Positions 7,300 through 16,086 are shown, counted from the first letter of the stretch. The stretch is DNA of 64,000 nt from [Bacillus] enclensis (GCF_001456935.1 NZ_KQ758482.1:476249-540248), one strand, 5' to 3'. Notes: generated by a model from the sequence alone, not told the origin. Numbers and translations are program-made.

Positions 7300-7415
7300 A
7301 TATACGATCCTAATTCAAGATTTATGATCCTAATCTGAGAAATACGATCCTAATTCAAAATTTACGATCCTAAACTTAGAAATACGATCCTAATCCAGGA
7401 TTTATGATCTTACGA
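7300..7415. repeat. Tandem array of 20-bp units
   Basis: Five to six copies of a 20-bp unit, GATCCTAATTCAAGATTTAT and close variants, follow each other with an exact 20-bp period (units starting near 7312, 7332, 7352, 7372, 7392, and a partial one). The array lies between a start region on one side and the 3' end of the nitroreductase gene on the other. No open frame or hairpin explains it. Confidence 0.75.
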
Positions 7416-7520
7416 GAATGATTCTAAATAAAAACGCAACCACCCCTCCAAGGCACTACTTACCGGTTAATCAAAGATAGGCACATAACCAAACCAAAAA
7501 AGCACTTTTCAAACCAAACC

Positions 7521-8078
7521 TCACTTCTTATAAACCGTAAACTTCTCCTCAGCTGAAGTCCGCCCGCGTCCCGGCGGCACTTTATCAAAATAGCCCATGT
7601 GCAGGAAGCCGGCAATCTTTTCGCCAGGCTCCACACCGAGCAGGTCGCGCACCTTAGGATCATAGATGTGCGGGTTCGTCTTCCAAACTACGCCTAGCTT
7701 ACGTTCCCAGGCGAGCAGCTGAAAATTTTGAATCAGCGCGCCGACCGCACCAAAATTTTCTTCCCACTGCTTTTGTCTTGGATCTTCTTTCATGACAACG
7801 ATAAGGAATGCAGCAGGCTGGCTGAAATAGTTCCGTCTGTTTTCCTGCATGTCAGGAGAAAAGGTTTTTACTAAGTCTTCAACAAAGCCGTCCTTTTCTT
7901 TTGCAGAAACGAAAATAAATCGCCAAGGTTCGCGAAGCCCATGGTTCGGAGCCCAAACGGCGTCATCTAGAATCTCAAGTACGGTTTCTTCTGTCACTTT
8001 TTTATCAAGATAGCCGCTTTTAATCGAGCGGCGCTCACGTATCGTTTTAGCCAAGCTTGAATTTGTTTTATCCATCAT
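7521..8078 (-). CDS. Nitroreductase-family oxidoreductase, Fur-regulated (YfhC-like)
   Basis: The 185-residue protein has the FMN-binding signature of nitroreductases: TIRERRSIKSGY at the start, APNHGLREPWRFIFVSA, and GFLHMGYFDK near the end. These FMN enzymes use NAD(P)H to reduce nitro groups, quinones or flavins. A nearly perfect Fur box lies 41 bp upstream, so it should be induced by iron limitation; in B. subtilis the nitroreductase gene yfhC is in the Fur regulon, and this is probably its counterpart. Start ATG behind GGAGGAATGA. Confidence 0.85.
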   Translation of the reverse strand: MMDKTNSSLAKTIRERRSIKSGYLDKKVTEETVLEILDDAVWAPNHGLREPWRFIFVSAKEKDGFVEDLVKTFSPDMQENRRNYFSQPAAFLIVVMKEDPRQKQWEENFGAVGALIQNFQLLAWERKLGVVWKTNPHIYDPKVRDLLGVEPGEKIAGFLHMGYFDKVPPGRGRTSAEEKFTVYKK

Positions 8079-8118
8079 TCATTCCTCCGTTGTATAGGAT
8101 TCTCTCTTTATTTTAAAT

Positions 8119-8137
8119 GATAACAATTATCATTATC
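8119..8137 (-). promoter_or_regulatory. Fur box
   Basis: The minus strand reads GATAATGATAATTGTTATC, matching 17 of 19 positions of the classical Fur consensus GATAATGATAATCATTATC. It is placed 41-59 bp upstream of the nitroreductase start, where it would cover the promoter. Confidence 0.8.
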
Positions 8138-8215
8138 ACTTTCAAAATGTTTCTGCCTTCCCTCATGAAAAAATCGGCCTATCTTGGAGCCGACCCCACT
8201 TCATATTCGCTATGT

Positions 8216-9142
8216 TTACAAATCCCATCCAAACTCCAAAACCGTATCCATCATCCTATAACCCAACGCCAGATATAAGGAGAGAGCTCCTCCATTATCA
8301 CCGAAAACACCTAAAGTCGCTTCCTTTTTCCCATGGGCTCTCAGGTGCTTCAAAGCCTCGGTTACAACAGCTTTTGCTACTCCTTTCCGCCTCCATTCAG
8401 GAAGAACAAAAATATTCTCAGTTGCGCCGCGTTCTTCTCCCAGGCTCCAGGTCATGACACTGCCGGCCACTTCATTTTTATAGAAAGCGGTAAACTCAGC
8501 CCACTCCCCGCCGCCTTTGGTCCATTTCAAGTGGTTGAGACTCCACGGAGCCCCGTTCAAATCTCCCTTCGCTTCCGCTTCAAGATACTGTTCTTCTTCC
8601 TGCTGCGAATCCATCTTCCAGTTTTTGATCACCATACCCTCCGGAAGGGGATGATGGGGTATCTCTTCCATCAGATCCCTCTTCATCACTAAGTGCGTCC
8701 TTTTCGTATCAAAACCTTTCGACAGATAAAAATCCATTTCCTCCAGGTCTACGGTGGAGATGGTATGGCTGACCCTGACCCTTTTTTCAGGATAACGGTC
8801 CCTATATTCAATTGCCCGATTTAAGATGCAGCCCCATAATTCTTCCTGCAGCTTTTCCGGAGGATTCAGGTATTCATTTAACGTAATATCTACATTCAAT
8901 TTATGCACGAAATCTGCCGGCATGCTGCCATCTTCTATCACAAACCAGGTGGAGTCAGGTACAACGTGAGCGAAACCAAGGATTCCCCCTTCCGCATTTA
9001 CCGCACAGAAAGTATTTTCTGAAATATAATCATCGTTATATCGATAGGCAAGCATCGCCATAAAATCAACGCCTGCGATTTGGTCTGCATCTTTATCTTG
9101 ATAATTCCTAATTGTATATGAGTGCCCACGGAATTCTTTCAT
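8216..9142 (-). CDS. Double-domain GNAT acetyltransferase
   Basis: From the ATG at 9142 (GAGGAAG upstream) the protein has 308 residues. The C-terminal half is a standard GNAT domain with motif A in NIFVLPEWRRKGVAKAVVTE and a final beta strand YLALGYRMMD. The N-terminal half also looks GNAT-like (YTIRNYQDKDADQIAGVDF start) but lacks a clear motif A, as is usual for the degenerate half of two-domain members. The upstream extension to 9298 would cross the aroA terminator and is rejected. Confidence 0.8.
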   Translation of the reverse strand: MKEFRGHSYTIRNYQDKDADQIAGVDFMAMLAYRYNDDYISENTFCAVNAEGGILGFAHVVPDSTWFVIEDGSMPADFVHKLNVDITLNEYLNPPEKLQEELWGCILNRAIEYRDRYPEKRVRVSHTISTVDLEEMDFYLSKGFDTKRTHLVMKRDLMEEIPHHPLPEGMVIKNWKMDSQQEEEQYLEAEAKGDLNGAPWSLNHLKWTKGGGEWAEFTAFYKNEVAGSVMTWSLGEERGATENIFVLPEWRRKGVAKAVVTEALKHLRAHGKKEATLGVFGDNGGALSLYLALGYRMMDTVLEFGWDL

Positions 9143-9211
9143 AGTGACTTCCTCTCTGATTTGTTTGATAGTTTTATATTCTAGGGGCCACTCCTTTTTT
9201 CCTTTTTCAGG

Positions 9212-9264
9212 TAAAAAAAGAAAGCCTGTCCCGGTATGTATTACATACGCCGGGATGGCCTTCA
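9212..9264 (-). terminator. Terminator downstream of aroA
   Basis: On the minus strand a long stem (TCCCGG, GTATGT paired with ACATAC, CCGGGA, flanked by GCC/GGC) ends in CTTTCTTTTTTT, about 30 bp after the aroA stop. It isolates aroA from the GNAT gene. Confidence 0.85.
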
Positions 9265-9294
9265 TATGACAAGTCAGGATTCTCCCCCAACCAA

Positions 9295-10641
9295 TCACTT
9301 CAAATACTCAACTCCGACACCCAACCCCGATAATATCCCAAAATAACCCGGGCAGGTCTTCGACACACAGCCAGGGTCCTGGATGACCACGCCGGGAACC
9401 TTTGTCCCGATCAACGCCAGCGACATAGCAACGCGGTGATCGTCGTAGGATTCAAGTGGGGCAGCTTTCGGAATGCCCGGGTGGACGGTCAATCCATCGC
9501 AAAACTCCTCGACCCTGATTCCAAGCTTCCCTAACTCTGTACAGATCGCACTGATCCGGTCCGATTCGTGGTGGCGGATATGTTCTACATCCCTGATAGT
9601 AATCGGGCCTGATGCGAATGGCGCGATCGCAGCAAGGGTCAGGGCCTGATCGGACATTTCTTTCATGCTGATGTTAAATCCGCCTACTAATGACGGGGTC
9701 CCTGTCAGTTCGATATAATCTTCGCCCCTGACAACGGTGCAGCCCATCCTTTCGTACACATCCACCATTCCGATATCAGGCTGATTCGTTTTGATGGAAA
9801 GATTATTGATTTTGATCCGACCATTCGTGATGGCTGCCAAAGCCATGAAATAGCTTGCCGTTGAGGCGTCGGCTTCAAGCTCAAGTTCCCTGCCAACATA
9901 GTGAGAAACTGGAACCTTCATTTCAGAAAGGTCCTCATTGAAAGCTGCTTTCACACCGAATTGCTCCATCAAGTTCAACGTGATTCTTACATACTCCTTC
10001 TGAACGATGGAATCAGGAATCGTCACGGTTACTTCTTTTTTAGCATATGGAGATGCCATGAGGACCCCACTTGTGAATTGACTGGAGACTTTGCCGGAGA
10101 TGCTCACCCGGCCTCCCTTGATGCCGCATGCTTTTATGCGGATTGGCAGGTACCCTTTTTTATCCAGGTATTCAATCTCGGCACCGAGATGCTCGAGGGC
10201 ATTCAGCAACGGTTCAATCGGCCGTTCACTCATCCGGCTGCTAGCCTCGATGGTCCAATCGCCTTCTGTATCGGCTGCGAGCGCACCAGGCAGGAAGCGG
10301 GCAATCGTTCCAGCAGCCCCGATGTAGACTCCTCCTGCTTTTACCGGCCACTTCCCGCCGCATCCATGGACCGTCACCTTTTCCTGTTCGACTTCGACGT
10401 GAACGCCGAGCTTCCGGAGAGCTTCGATGCACCAATAGGAATCATCGCTTTTCAGAATCCCCGTCAAGGTGGTAGTTCCTTCAGCTAAAGCAGCCATAAT
10501 CAATGCCCGGTTTGTAAAACTTTTGCTCCCGGGTATCGTGATGTCATGGTCAACCCTATTATCTTGTGGTGACAGTTTAACAGCCTGAACATCATTTAAT
10601 TTGGACCAAGGTGATCTCGCTTTTAGATCTGGACCATTCAT
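9295..10641 (-). CDS. aroA: 3-phosphoshikimate 1-carboxyvinyltransferase (EPSP synthase)
   Basis: The 448-residue protein has the EPSP synthase hallmarks: PGSKSFTNRALIMAALAEGT near residue 38, IGAAGTIARFLPG, SSRMSERPIEPLL, and the active-site stretch IRHHESDRI, ending in DHRVAMSLAL. The enzyme joins shikimate-3-phosphate and PEP in the aromatic pathway. It differs from the usual Bacillus enzyme (which has PGDKSISHR) and stands alone, away from any aro/trp genes, so it may be a second copy with altered glyphosate sensitivity. The start ATG has an AGAGGGG site; the protein is slightly longer than typical (about 430). Confidence 0.88.
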   Translation of the reverse strand: MNGPDLKARSPWSKLNDVQAVKLSPQDNRVDHDITIPGSKSFTNRALIMAALAEGTTTLTGILKSDDSYWCIEALRKLGVHVEVEQEKVTVHGCGGKWPVKAGGVYIGAAGTIARFLPGALAADTEGDWTIEASSRMSERPIEPLLNALEHLGAEIEYLDKKGYLPIRIKACGIKGGRVSISGKVSSQFTSGVLMASPYAKKEVTVTIPDSIVQKEYVRITLNLMEQFGVKAAFNEDLSEMKVPVSHYVGRELELEADASTASYFMALAAITNGRIKINNLSIKTNQPDIGMVDVYERMGCTVVRGEDYIELTGTPSLVGGFNISMKEMSDQALTLAAIAPFASGPITIRDVEHIRHHESDRISAICTELGKLGIRVEEFCDGLTVHPGIPKAAPLESYDDHRVAMSLALIGTKVPGVVIQDPGCVSKTCPGYFGILSGLGVGVEYLK

Positions 10642-10691
10642 GGTAGAACCCCTCTCTATTTATAAAATTGGTCGCTTCCACCGGTTAAAAG

Positions 10692-11465
10692 TTAAATAAC
10701 ACCAAACTTCCTCAACGCAAACTCTATCCCGTCTTCCCCCGACGGTTTCGTTACGAAATCGGCAGCAGCCTTCAATTTTTCACTCCCGTTGCCCATCGCG
10801 ATGCCAAGACCGGCCAATTCGAGCATATCAATATCATTTTCGCCGTCGCCAAAGGCAATCGCCTCCGATTGATGGAATCCGAAGTACTCCAGCGTTTTCA
10901 AGATCGCCCGTGATTTTGAGACATCCTCCTGCAGAACATTCAAAACATAGGGATGCCATCTCCTGAAAGTAAGATGCGGGAATCTTTTTATGTATTTTTC
11001 AACTTTTTCATCATCTGCAAACAGGCACAATAAAAACACATCTTCTTCATGGATGGCGGAATTTGTCTCGGGGTACTCATAAAGAGACAGGGTTTCCTGA
11101 AGAGCCGTTGAGATTTTCTCTTCCGCTACCCCATTCATAGTAAACCCTTCGGTATAAAACGACAAACCGTTCTTTTCCAGTTTGGCAAACTCCATTACTT
11201 CTTTCACGATTTCCTTCGCCATTGGCACGCTGTGAATTACTTCATGTTGATGCTTGGCGTAACCCCCATTTGCCGTGATAAACGTATCGATTCCCAATTC
11301 CTCCAGTTCACTGCACATGGATAACGGCCTTCCAGTCGCAGCCACCACTTTCAACCCTTTGTTTTTCAACTCTTTTACTGCCTCGATTGTGGACTCCGGA
11401 ATGGTCCCGTCTTCGTGGTGAGTAATCGTTCCGTCTACGTCGAGGAATACGATTTTGTAGGTCAT
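10692..11465 (-). CDS. Cof-type HAD-IIB phosphatase
   Basis: 257 residues with all HAD motifs: I in FLDVDGTITHHEDG, II at AATGRP, III at the KSRAILKTL lysine, and IV in AFGDGENDIDML. The cap between motifs II and III is the large IIB type. These cytoplasmic enzymes dephosphorylate sugar phosphates or cofactors such as FMN and pyridoxal phosphate. ATG at 11465 preceded by AAGGAGG. It is 50 bp upstream of aroA in the same direction and may be co-transcribed with it. Confidence 0.9.
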   Translation of the reverse strand: MTYKIVFLDVDGTITHHEDGTIPESTIEAVKELKNKGLKVVAATGRPLSMCSELEELGIDTFITANGGYAKHQHEVIHSVPMAKEIVKEVMEFAKLEKNGLSFYTEGFTMNGVAEEKISTALQETLSLYEYPETNSAIHEEDVFLLCLFADDEKVEKYIKRFPHLTFRRWHPYVLNVLQEDVSKSRAILKTLEYFGFHQSEAIAFGDGENDIDMLELAGLGIAMGNGSEKLKAAADFVTKPSGEDGIEFALRKFGVI

Positions 11466-11507
11466 GAATAGCCTCCTTGGAATTCTGTCAATTAACTTAG
11501 TAATGAT

Positions 11508-11741
11508 TTACTTGCCTTTAGTTTTATCTAATTCCTTTTCTATTTCTTTATCAGATAATCGTCCTCCAGGGCTTATACCTTTGCTATTAGTTAACAATAT
11601 CATGCCTATAAGGGCAGCCAAACCTATACAAATCAAGGAAAAAGCGAATCCTTCTTCAGATAACATAACCGATATCAAAGCTGAAGTTAGAAGAACCATT
11701 GACATAATTAATGCTCCGAATAACCTGTCCATCGATTGCAC
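11508..11741 (-). CDS. Small membrane protein, two helices
   Basis: 77 residues: two hydrophobic segments (FGALIMSMVLLTSALISVML, FSLICIGLAALIGMILL) and a charged C-terminal tail (LSDKEIEKELDKTKGK) that is probably cytoplasmic. The start is either a GTG at 11741, very close to the AAAGGGAG site, or the ATG at 11732. It precedes the HAD gene by 42 bp. No family recognised. Confidence 0.6.
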   Translation of the reverse strand: MQSMDRLFGALIMSMVLLTSALISVMLSEEGFAFSLICIGLAALIGMILLTNSKGISPGGRLSDKEIEKELDKTKGK

Positions 11742-11820
11742 CGCTCCCTTTTATCTTGTAATTGTCATACGTTTATCTTTTTTTAATAAATGGAGATGGG
11801 ATGCCTCATTTCAATCAATA

Positions 11821-12750
11821 TTATGTGGACCATTTGATTTGTTCATTGGTCACTTTTATGATCTCGTTTATTTTAAACTCTACTATTTCTTGAATCTGAC
11901 CTTCGGAAGTGTAGCCAAGGAAAAATTTCTCGATTTCCCATGCGAGCATCATGGTGGTGTGGTCTATATAAAAGTAATTGAAATCCTGCAGATAATCTTC
12001 GAAAGGAATGGCAAGATTTTTTAACTTTTTGTAGTAAGATGTGCTGATGAATTGAATTAAGTTTGGATCATAGATATCCTGGCACAAAATAGTGATATCC
12101 CTTAAAGGAGAAGACTTCGCAGCCCACTCCCAATCGATGAACCAAACTTGGCTGTCTTGATAAAAGATGTTTTCTAGATGGGGATCTCCGTGAGTGATGA
12201 CTTGTGGACATTTCTGCTTGTAATTAGTCACGTTCAACTTTGTATATGTTTGCTCGATCGTCTTACTCCAGTTTGATTCAGCCCAGCTACACTCGTAACA
12301 TAAACGTTTCAGTTGATTTTTAGCCCATTCCAGCCATACTGAATTCAATGTGTGAACCTTTAACCCTTCTCTTATGTTTACTTTTGAATAATGCAGGGCG
12401 GCAAACCTCTTCAAAACTTTTTCTAAAAGAGCTTTTTTATGTTGGGCGGATAAGAGACTGAACTCATTTTTCAAAGGTGAACCCAAGTCATCAATCAAAA
12501 TAGCCTGGGGGTGTGATGCCCACAGTGTTATTACTTTACTGAAGGGTTCAATACAGGAAGAAAGCATTGAAAAGATTTCAACTTCATTGTTTCGCTCTGA
12601 TGCGAATTCTTTATAGATCAAACTCGTGTTTTCACCATTTTCCGTCAGAACTTCGAGTCTGTAGATTTCCCCAGCGTGAGCTCCTTGTATAACTTCCATT
12701 TTCAGTAACTTCATGTTTTTCTCTGTCAGTCTTTTTTCTATATGGGTCAA
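11821..12750 (-). CDS. Aminoglycoside phosphotransferase (APH)/choline-kinase-fold enzyme
   Basis: The catalytic loop is ITHGDPHLENIFY and the metal-binding DFG-equivalent is WFIDWEWA, both standard for the APH fold. An N-terminal ATP-binding lobe (SLIYKEFASERNNEVEIF) precedes them. At 309 residues it is full length. Such kinases modify aminoglycosides, macrolides, homoserine or choline; nothing points to a drug here, so a resistance role should not be assumed. The TTG start at 12750 has AAAGGAG upstream. The beta-lactamase-fold gene lies 53 bp upstream in the same direction. Confidence 0.8.
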   Translation of the reverse strand: MTHIEKRLTEKNMKLLKMEVIQGAHAGEIYRLEVLTENGENTSLIYKEFASERNNEVEIFSMLSSCIEPFSKVITLWASHPQAILIDDLGSPLKNEFSLLSAQHKKALLEKVLKRFAALHYSKVNIREGLKVHTLNSVWLEWAKNQLKRLCYECSWAESNWSKTIEQTYTKLNVTNYKQKCPQVITHGDPHLENIFYQDSQVWFIDWEWAAKSSPLRDITILCQDIYDPNLIQFISTSYYKKLKNLAIPFEDYLQDFNYFYIDHTTMMLAWEIEKFFLGYTSEGQIQEIVEFKINEIIKVTNEQIKWST

Positions 12751-12803
12751 CGTCTATTTCTCCTTTGTGAAAACGCAGGATACCAGTATTCATCCTACTA
12801 AAC

Positions 12804-13562
12804 TCACTGATCCTCGTATTCCTCATATGCGAGATTCATAGCCTGCACTATTTTATGGTCAGCCTCCCCGTGTTCATTTCTATCCGGTACATTCACGACC
12901 CCTACAGCAAAGGTATATGGATTATTATTGAAATCACCCATTATACCAAGGTCTACAGCAGCATGTTTCAGACCCCCTGTCATGTGGTTGAGGTGATGTC
13001 CTGGAATCGAGCCTATGTCTCCCCTTTGTCTTACCAATCCGTTTATGATCGGAGTCCATAGCATGGGGTGCTTATTGTATCCTTGATAAATCCTCTTCAT
13101 TAACTCAGCCAATTCAGAAAGCATTCCTTTGTTATCAGGATGTCTCGGATCTTCTTTTACCAGGATAGAACGAAAGTCTGCTTGAATTTCCTCATTTACC
13201 TTTTCCCATCCGCCGAATGCACCCACTATACTCTTTGCCGCAAAGCTGTCATGGCAGGCAATCATGACTTCCACCACTTCCCTTAAAGGCAGCGTTTTTC
13301 TATCTTGCAGATGGGGATAGAGTTCTTTGCTGTCTTCCTTCGGGTTAAAAGAAACACCCTCTACCATGTCGTCCCAATTCAGACTTCCTTCTTCTGCCCA
13401 TTTAGCCATGCAATAACCTATGGCCACTTTTGCCGCAGAGGCCATAGGGACTGTGAGTCCTGCATTCCAGGATGCTATCATCTTTTGTTCTTTGATGGAG
13501 TAAATCATCATTCCGGCTTGGCCGGTTTCTATTTCTTTTAATTTGTCTATGATTCTATTCAA
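12804..13562 (-). CDS. Serine beta-lactamase-fold hydrolase without signal peptide
   Basis: The 252-residue protein has the class A beta-lactamase order of motifs: SxxK in PMASAAKVAIGY, an SDN-like HDS in MIACHDSFAAK, and a KTG-like TGG in NHMTGGLKH. I do not see the omega-loop glutamate motif (ExxLN) needed for efficient deacylation of penicillins. There is no signal peptide, so the protein should be cytoplasmic, unlike true beta-lactamases. TTG start behind GCAGGTGAACAC. It forms a run with the alpha/beta hydrolase (20 bp away) and the APH gene. Confidence 0.75.
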   Translation of the reverse strand: MNRIIDKLKEIETGQAGMMIYSIKEQKMIASWNAGLTVPMASAAKVAIGYCMAKWAEEGSLNWDDMVEGVSFNPKEDSKELYPHLQDRKTLPLREVVEVMIACHDSFAAKSIVGAFGGWEKVNEEIQADFRSILVKEDPRHPDNKGMLSELAELMKRIYQGYNKHPMLWTPIINGLVRQRGDIGSIPGHHLNHMTGGLKHAAVDLGIMGDFNNNPYTFAVGVVNVPDRNEHGEADHKIVQAMNLAYEEYEDQ

Positions 13563-13582
13563 TTGTGTTCACCTGCTTATTT

Positions 13583-14293
13583 TTACGTCAGTAGATGGGC
13601 TGATTCCTGACTTTCTTCTAAAAACCTTCTTACGATTCCATTGTAAATTCCCGGCTCCTCTATATTCGCTGTATGCCCGGTAAAAGGAACTAAGCCCGCA
13701 TTAATTTTATGGTTTGCTTGCTTCAAGAAGGTGACCGCTTCCACTTCATGCCATTCGCTGCTTCCATTCAGTACTAGCACCGGTACCTTAATCTGTTCAA
13801 TTTCTGCTTGAGTTACTGCAGGATAATGGAAAGTCATAATATGTAGAACCTTTTTGAGCGTAGCTTTCCACTTTTCTCCGTGCAGGGACATGAAGTGAGC
13901 TGCTATATCTCTATCATTCTCCTCAATGTTTAGAAAGTACTCGTTTTGCTTCTCCATACCGCCTTTTAACTCTTCGGGGATAGACGGTGAATAACCTGTA
14001 AGGACTATTCCTTTGACTAGATCCGGCTCCCTGAGGGCGATATGCATAGCTAAAGAAGCACCCAATGACAATCCCATGATGAAGCCTTCTCCCTTATTCT
14101 TGATTTGAGTGACGACATATTTTAAGGCATCTTCGAAATAATCGTGCGATGCATCAACTGCTGCATTACCGTGCCCCGGTAAATCAATGAGGATGCAATC
14201 GTAATCATTACTCATATTGGTAATCTGGTTTGAGAAATGTGTCTCCCCAGTTCCCATAAACCCGTGTAAAAAATAGACCCTTTCTATTGTCAT
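13583..14293 (-). CDS. Alpha/beta hydrolase
   Basis: 236 residues with the oxyanion motif FLHGFMGTGE, the nucleophile elbow GLSLGAS (catalytic Ser), and a late histidine in FTGHTANIEEP. The overall size matches small esterases and MenH-like hydrolases. The substrate is unknown. ATG at 14293 follows GGGGGAG. First gene of the minus-strand series hydrolase, beta-lactamase-fold protein, APH. Confidence 0.85.
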   Translation of the reverse strand: MTIERVYFLHGFMGTGETHFSNQITNMSNDYDCILIDLPGHGNAAVDASHDYFEDALKYVVTQIKNKGEGFIMGLSLGASLAMHIALREPDLVKGIVLTGYSPSIPEELKGGMEKQNEYFLNIEENDRDIAAHFMSLHGEKWKATLKKVLHIMTFHYPAVTQAEIEQIKVPVLVLNGSSEWHEVEAVTFLKQANHKINAGLVPFTGHTANIEEPGIYNGIVRRFLEESQESAHLLT

Positions 14294-14352
14294 CTCCCCC
14301 TCTTATGTACACAATTTATATTAACATATTATTCCATTGTATGGTTAGAACC

Positions 14353-14683
14353 AGGTGGACAGGTCATGTGACCCATTTTTAAGAGAGTACATAGTAAAAG
14401 ACAGGTCCGATCAACGGTTCCTGCCCTTTTCAGATATATTTATCTCTGTTACTGAGAAAAATTTGTCTGTTTTAGTTCATTTCTTATCTTAAGCCCTGTT
14501 TTTCATCGGAGCTGCCAATCTTTTATGGACTGAAAATGATGAGCGGAACCATTTATGATCCATTTCAGGGATTTATGATCCATTCGACAAAAAATACGCG
14601 CCTGTTTCAGGATTTATGATCCATTCCAGAAAAATATGATTCATTTTTGAATTATATGATTCTTTGATAATCATTCTAATCTG
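14353..14683. repeat. 331-bp intergenic repeat, copy A
   Basis: This stretch is repeated at 16087-16416 in the same orientation. The right ~140 bp, made of ~20-bp units such as GGATTTATGATCCATT, is nearly identical between copies, while the left ~190 bp is about two-thirds identical. Near its left end a hairpin (ACAGGT paired with CCTG, then CCCTTTT) resembles a terminator. No gene is inside. Confidence 0.8.
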
Positions 14684-14754
14684 CTATGGCACAGCACCAC
14701 AATAACTTAAGTGGGATCTATCCCACCGACCCGCCGCAAAAGGGGCTGGCCGAT

Positions 14755-15213
14755 TTAAATGACTTTCGCCACTCCCAAGGCATAGTGTTTGAAAAGTATG
14801 TTTTCTACCAGTTCGCCTTCAGATTCTTCGCAGTCTATGATCATGATGATTTCGGAATGGAAGCCTTTCAGTACTCTTCTTCTCTTTTTCATTATTTTTT
14901 CAGTGAAAAGACGGATGGCAAAGCCGAGGATGAAACCTGCTGCCGCCCCGATCAGTCCCCAATAGATGGGACCCCATTTCAATTCAAAACCAATACTGGC
15001 TCCGATTACTGCAAATGCGGTAGCTAGTGCGGCTCCAATATCAATTAAGGAAGTCCCATCAGAACGGTGCATCGTATCGAATACTTTCCGCTCCTCTGTC
15101 ATGTTATCAAGGGGGACAATGAAGATATTCTCTTTGGCGATCCCTTTCTTCTCCAATGTCGCCACCGCCAATTCTATATGGATGGTATGTTCGAATGTCG
15201 AAAAGAGCTGCAT
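14755..15213 (-). CDS. Membrane protein of unknown function with glycine-rich hairpin
   Basis: 152 residues: an N-terminal soluble beta-alpha part (LFSTFEHTIHIELAVATLEK), two membrane segments rich in Gly/Ala (DIGAALATAFAVIGASIGF, IYWGLIGAAAGFILGFAI), a basic stretch MKKRRR and a C-terminal part (EIIMIIDCEESEGELVENIL). The layout recalls DUF1269/stress-type bacterial membrane proteins, where a ferredoxin-like fold is interrupted by a glycine-rich membrane hairpin; that is inference. The gene starts 4 bp after the stop of the next upstream gene, so the two are one operon. Confidence 0.65.
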   Translation of the reverse strand: MQLFSTFEHTIHIELAVATLEKKGIAKENIFIVPLDNMTEERKVFDTMHRSDGTSLIDIGAALATAFAVIGASIGFELKWGPIYWGLIGAAAGFILGFAIRLFTEKIMKKRRRVLKGFHSEIIMIIDCEESEGELVENILFKHYALGVAKVI

Positions 15214-15216
15214 TGA

Positions 15217-16005
15217 CTATTTCACCTTCTGCCCCTTTAATACTTTAAAAGATGGAGATTGATAATGCTCCAAAAAAAATTTACGCTGTTCTTTATCATA
15301 CAGTTTATTGTTTTCAACGGTATTGATATATGAGTCATATATAGAAAACCCATACAAAGAAGGGAAAAACAGCAGCCACTCAGATTCCACCACATTAGTT
15401 GCTTTTTCGATTTCTCCCAAAAATAAAAGTGAGATCGCTTCAAGTCCTTGTGAGTAATAAAAAAAGACAACCACCCAAATGATGACAAAGAAGGCGGTTA
15501 CAATTCGATGTATGTACAGCTGGCCCAGCCCAGGAATGAATAAAGACCAAAGTACCGCCATAACAGGGTTACGTTTATCCAAATAATTGATTTCGAGTGC
15601 ACCTATACTGAATGAATTGATTTTATGTTCTTCCCGGTCTGCCAGAACAAACACATTGTTCAAGTCCACCGTTGTGCGATAACTATCCCAAATGGCAAAT
15701 ATATAAACCGGAATATATATTAGCAGCCATCGTGTATCAAGGACTTCTTTTGCCAAATCAATTTCACCTTGAAATGAATATACCATTGCCAAATTCAGGT
15801 TTGACTGAATATTGACTACTACTTCCCAGATAAACAAAACAAAACCTCTGAGATATTTTGATAACAATAGGTGTCCAAACCCGGGAAATGCAGCACTCCA
15901 CCATGCCATAATATAAGGATTCTTAAGGTGAATTTGTGTGGTGCCAAGGAGACTCACATGAGCTCTATATCTTCTGGCTGTGTTGTCATTTGTATAATTA
16001 TCCAT
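15217..16005 (-). CDS. TM2-like membrane protein with internal duplication
   Basis: 262 residues built of two similar halves. Residues ~28-65 (KNPYIMAWWSAAFPGFGHLL) and ~142-180 (RNPVMAVLWSLFIPGLGQLY) are clearly the same motif, each followed by a hydrophobic helix and a WLL-Y-IWDSY-type stretch. The NP...W...PG.G.LY pattern is that of TM2/DUF5683-type small membrane domains, here duplicated. First gene of a two-gene operon flanked by the 331-bp repeat. RBS GAGGACTG before ATG. Function unknown. Confidence 0.7.
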   Translation of the reverse strand: MDNYTNDNTARRYRAHVSLLGTTQIHLKNPYIMAWWSAAFPGFGHLLLSKYLRGFVLFIWEVVVNIQSNLNLAMVYSFQGEIDLAKEVLDTRWLLIYIPVYIFAIWDSYRTTVDLNNVFVLADREEHKINSFSIGALEINYLDKRNPVMAVLWSLFIPGLGQLYIHRIVTAFFVIIWVVVFFYYSQGLEAISLLFLGEIEKATNVVESEWLLFFPSLYGFSIYDSYINTVENNKLYDKEQRKFFLEHYQSPSFKVLKGQKVK

Positions 16006-16086
16006 TTTCAGTCCTCTTGATCGTTTCTAACAGTACTTCCCAAAAGATATTTTTTTATACTAATGGTTATGAGTTGGCGGATGAGC

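Noticed and set aside
11821..13562. APH kinase and beta-lactamase-fold genes as a drug-resistance cassette
   Set aside because: No mobile element, no signal peptide on the lactamase-like protein and no drug-specific motif; a resistance role is not supported.
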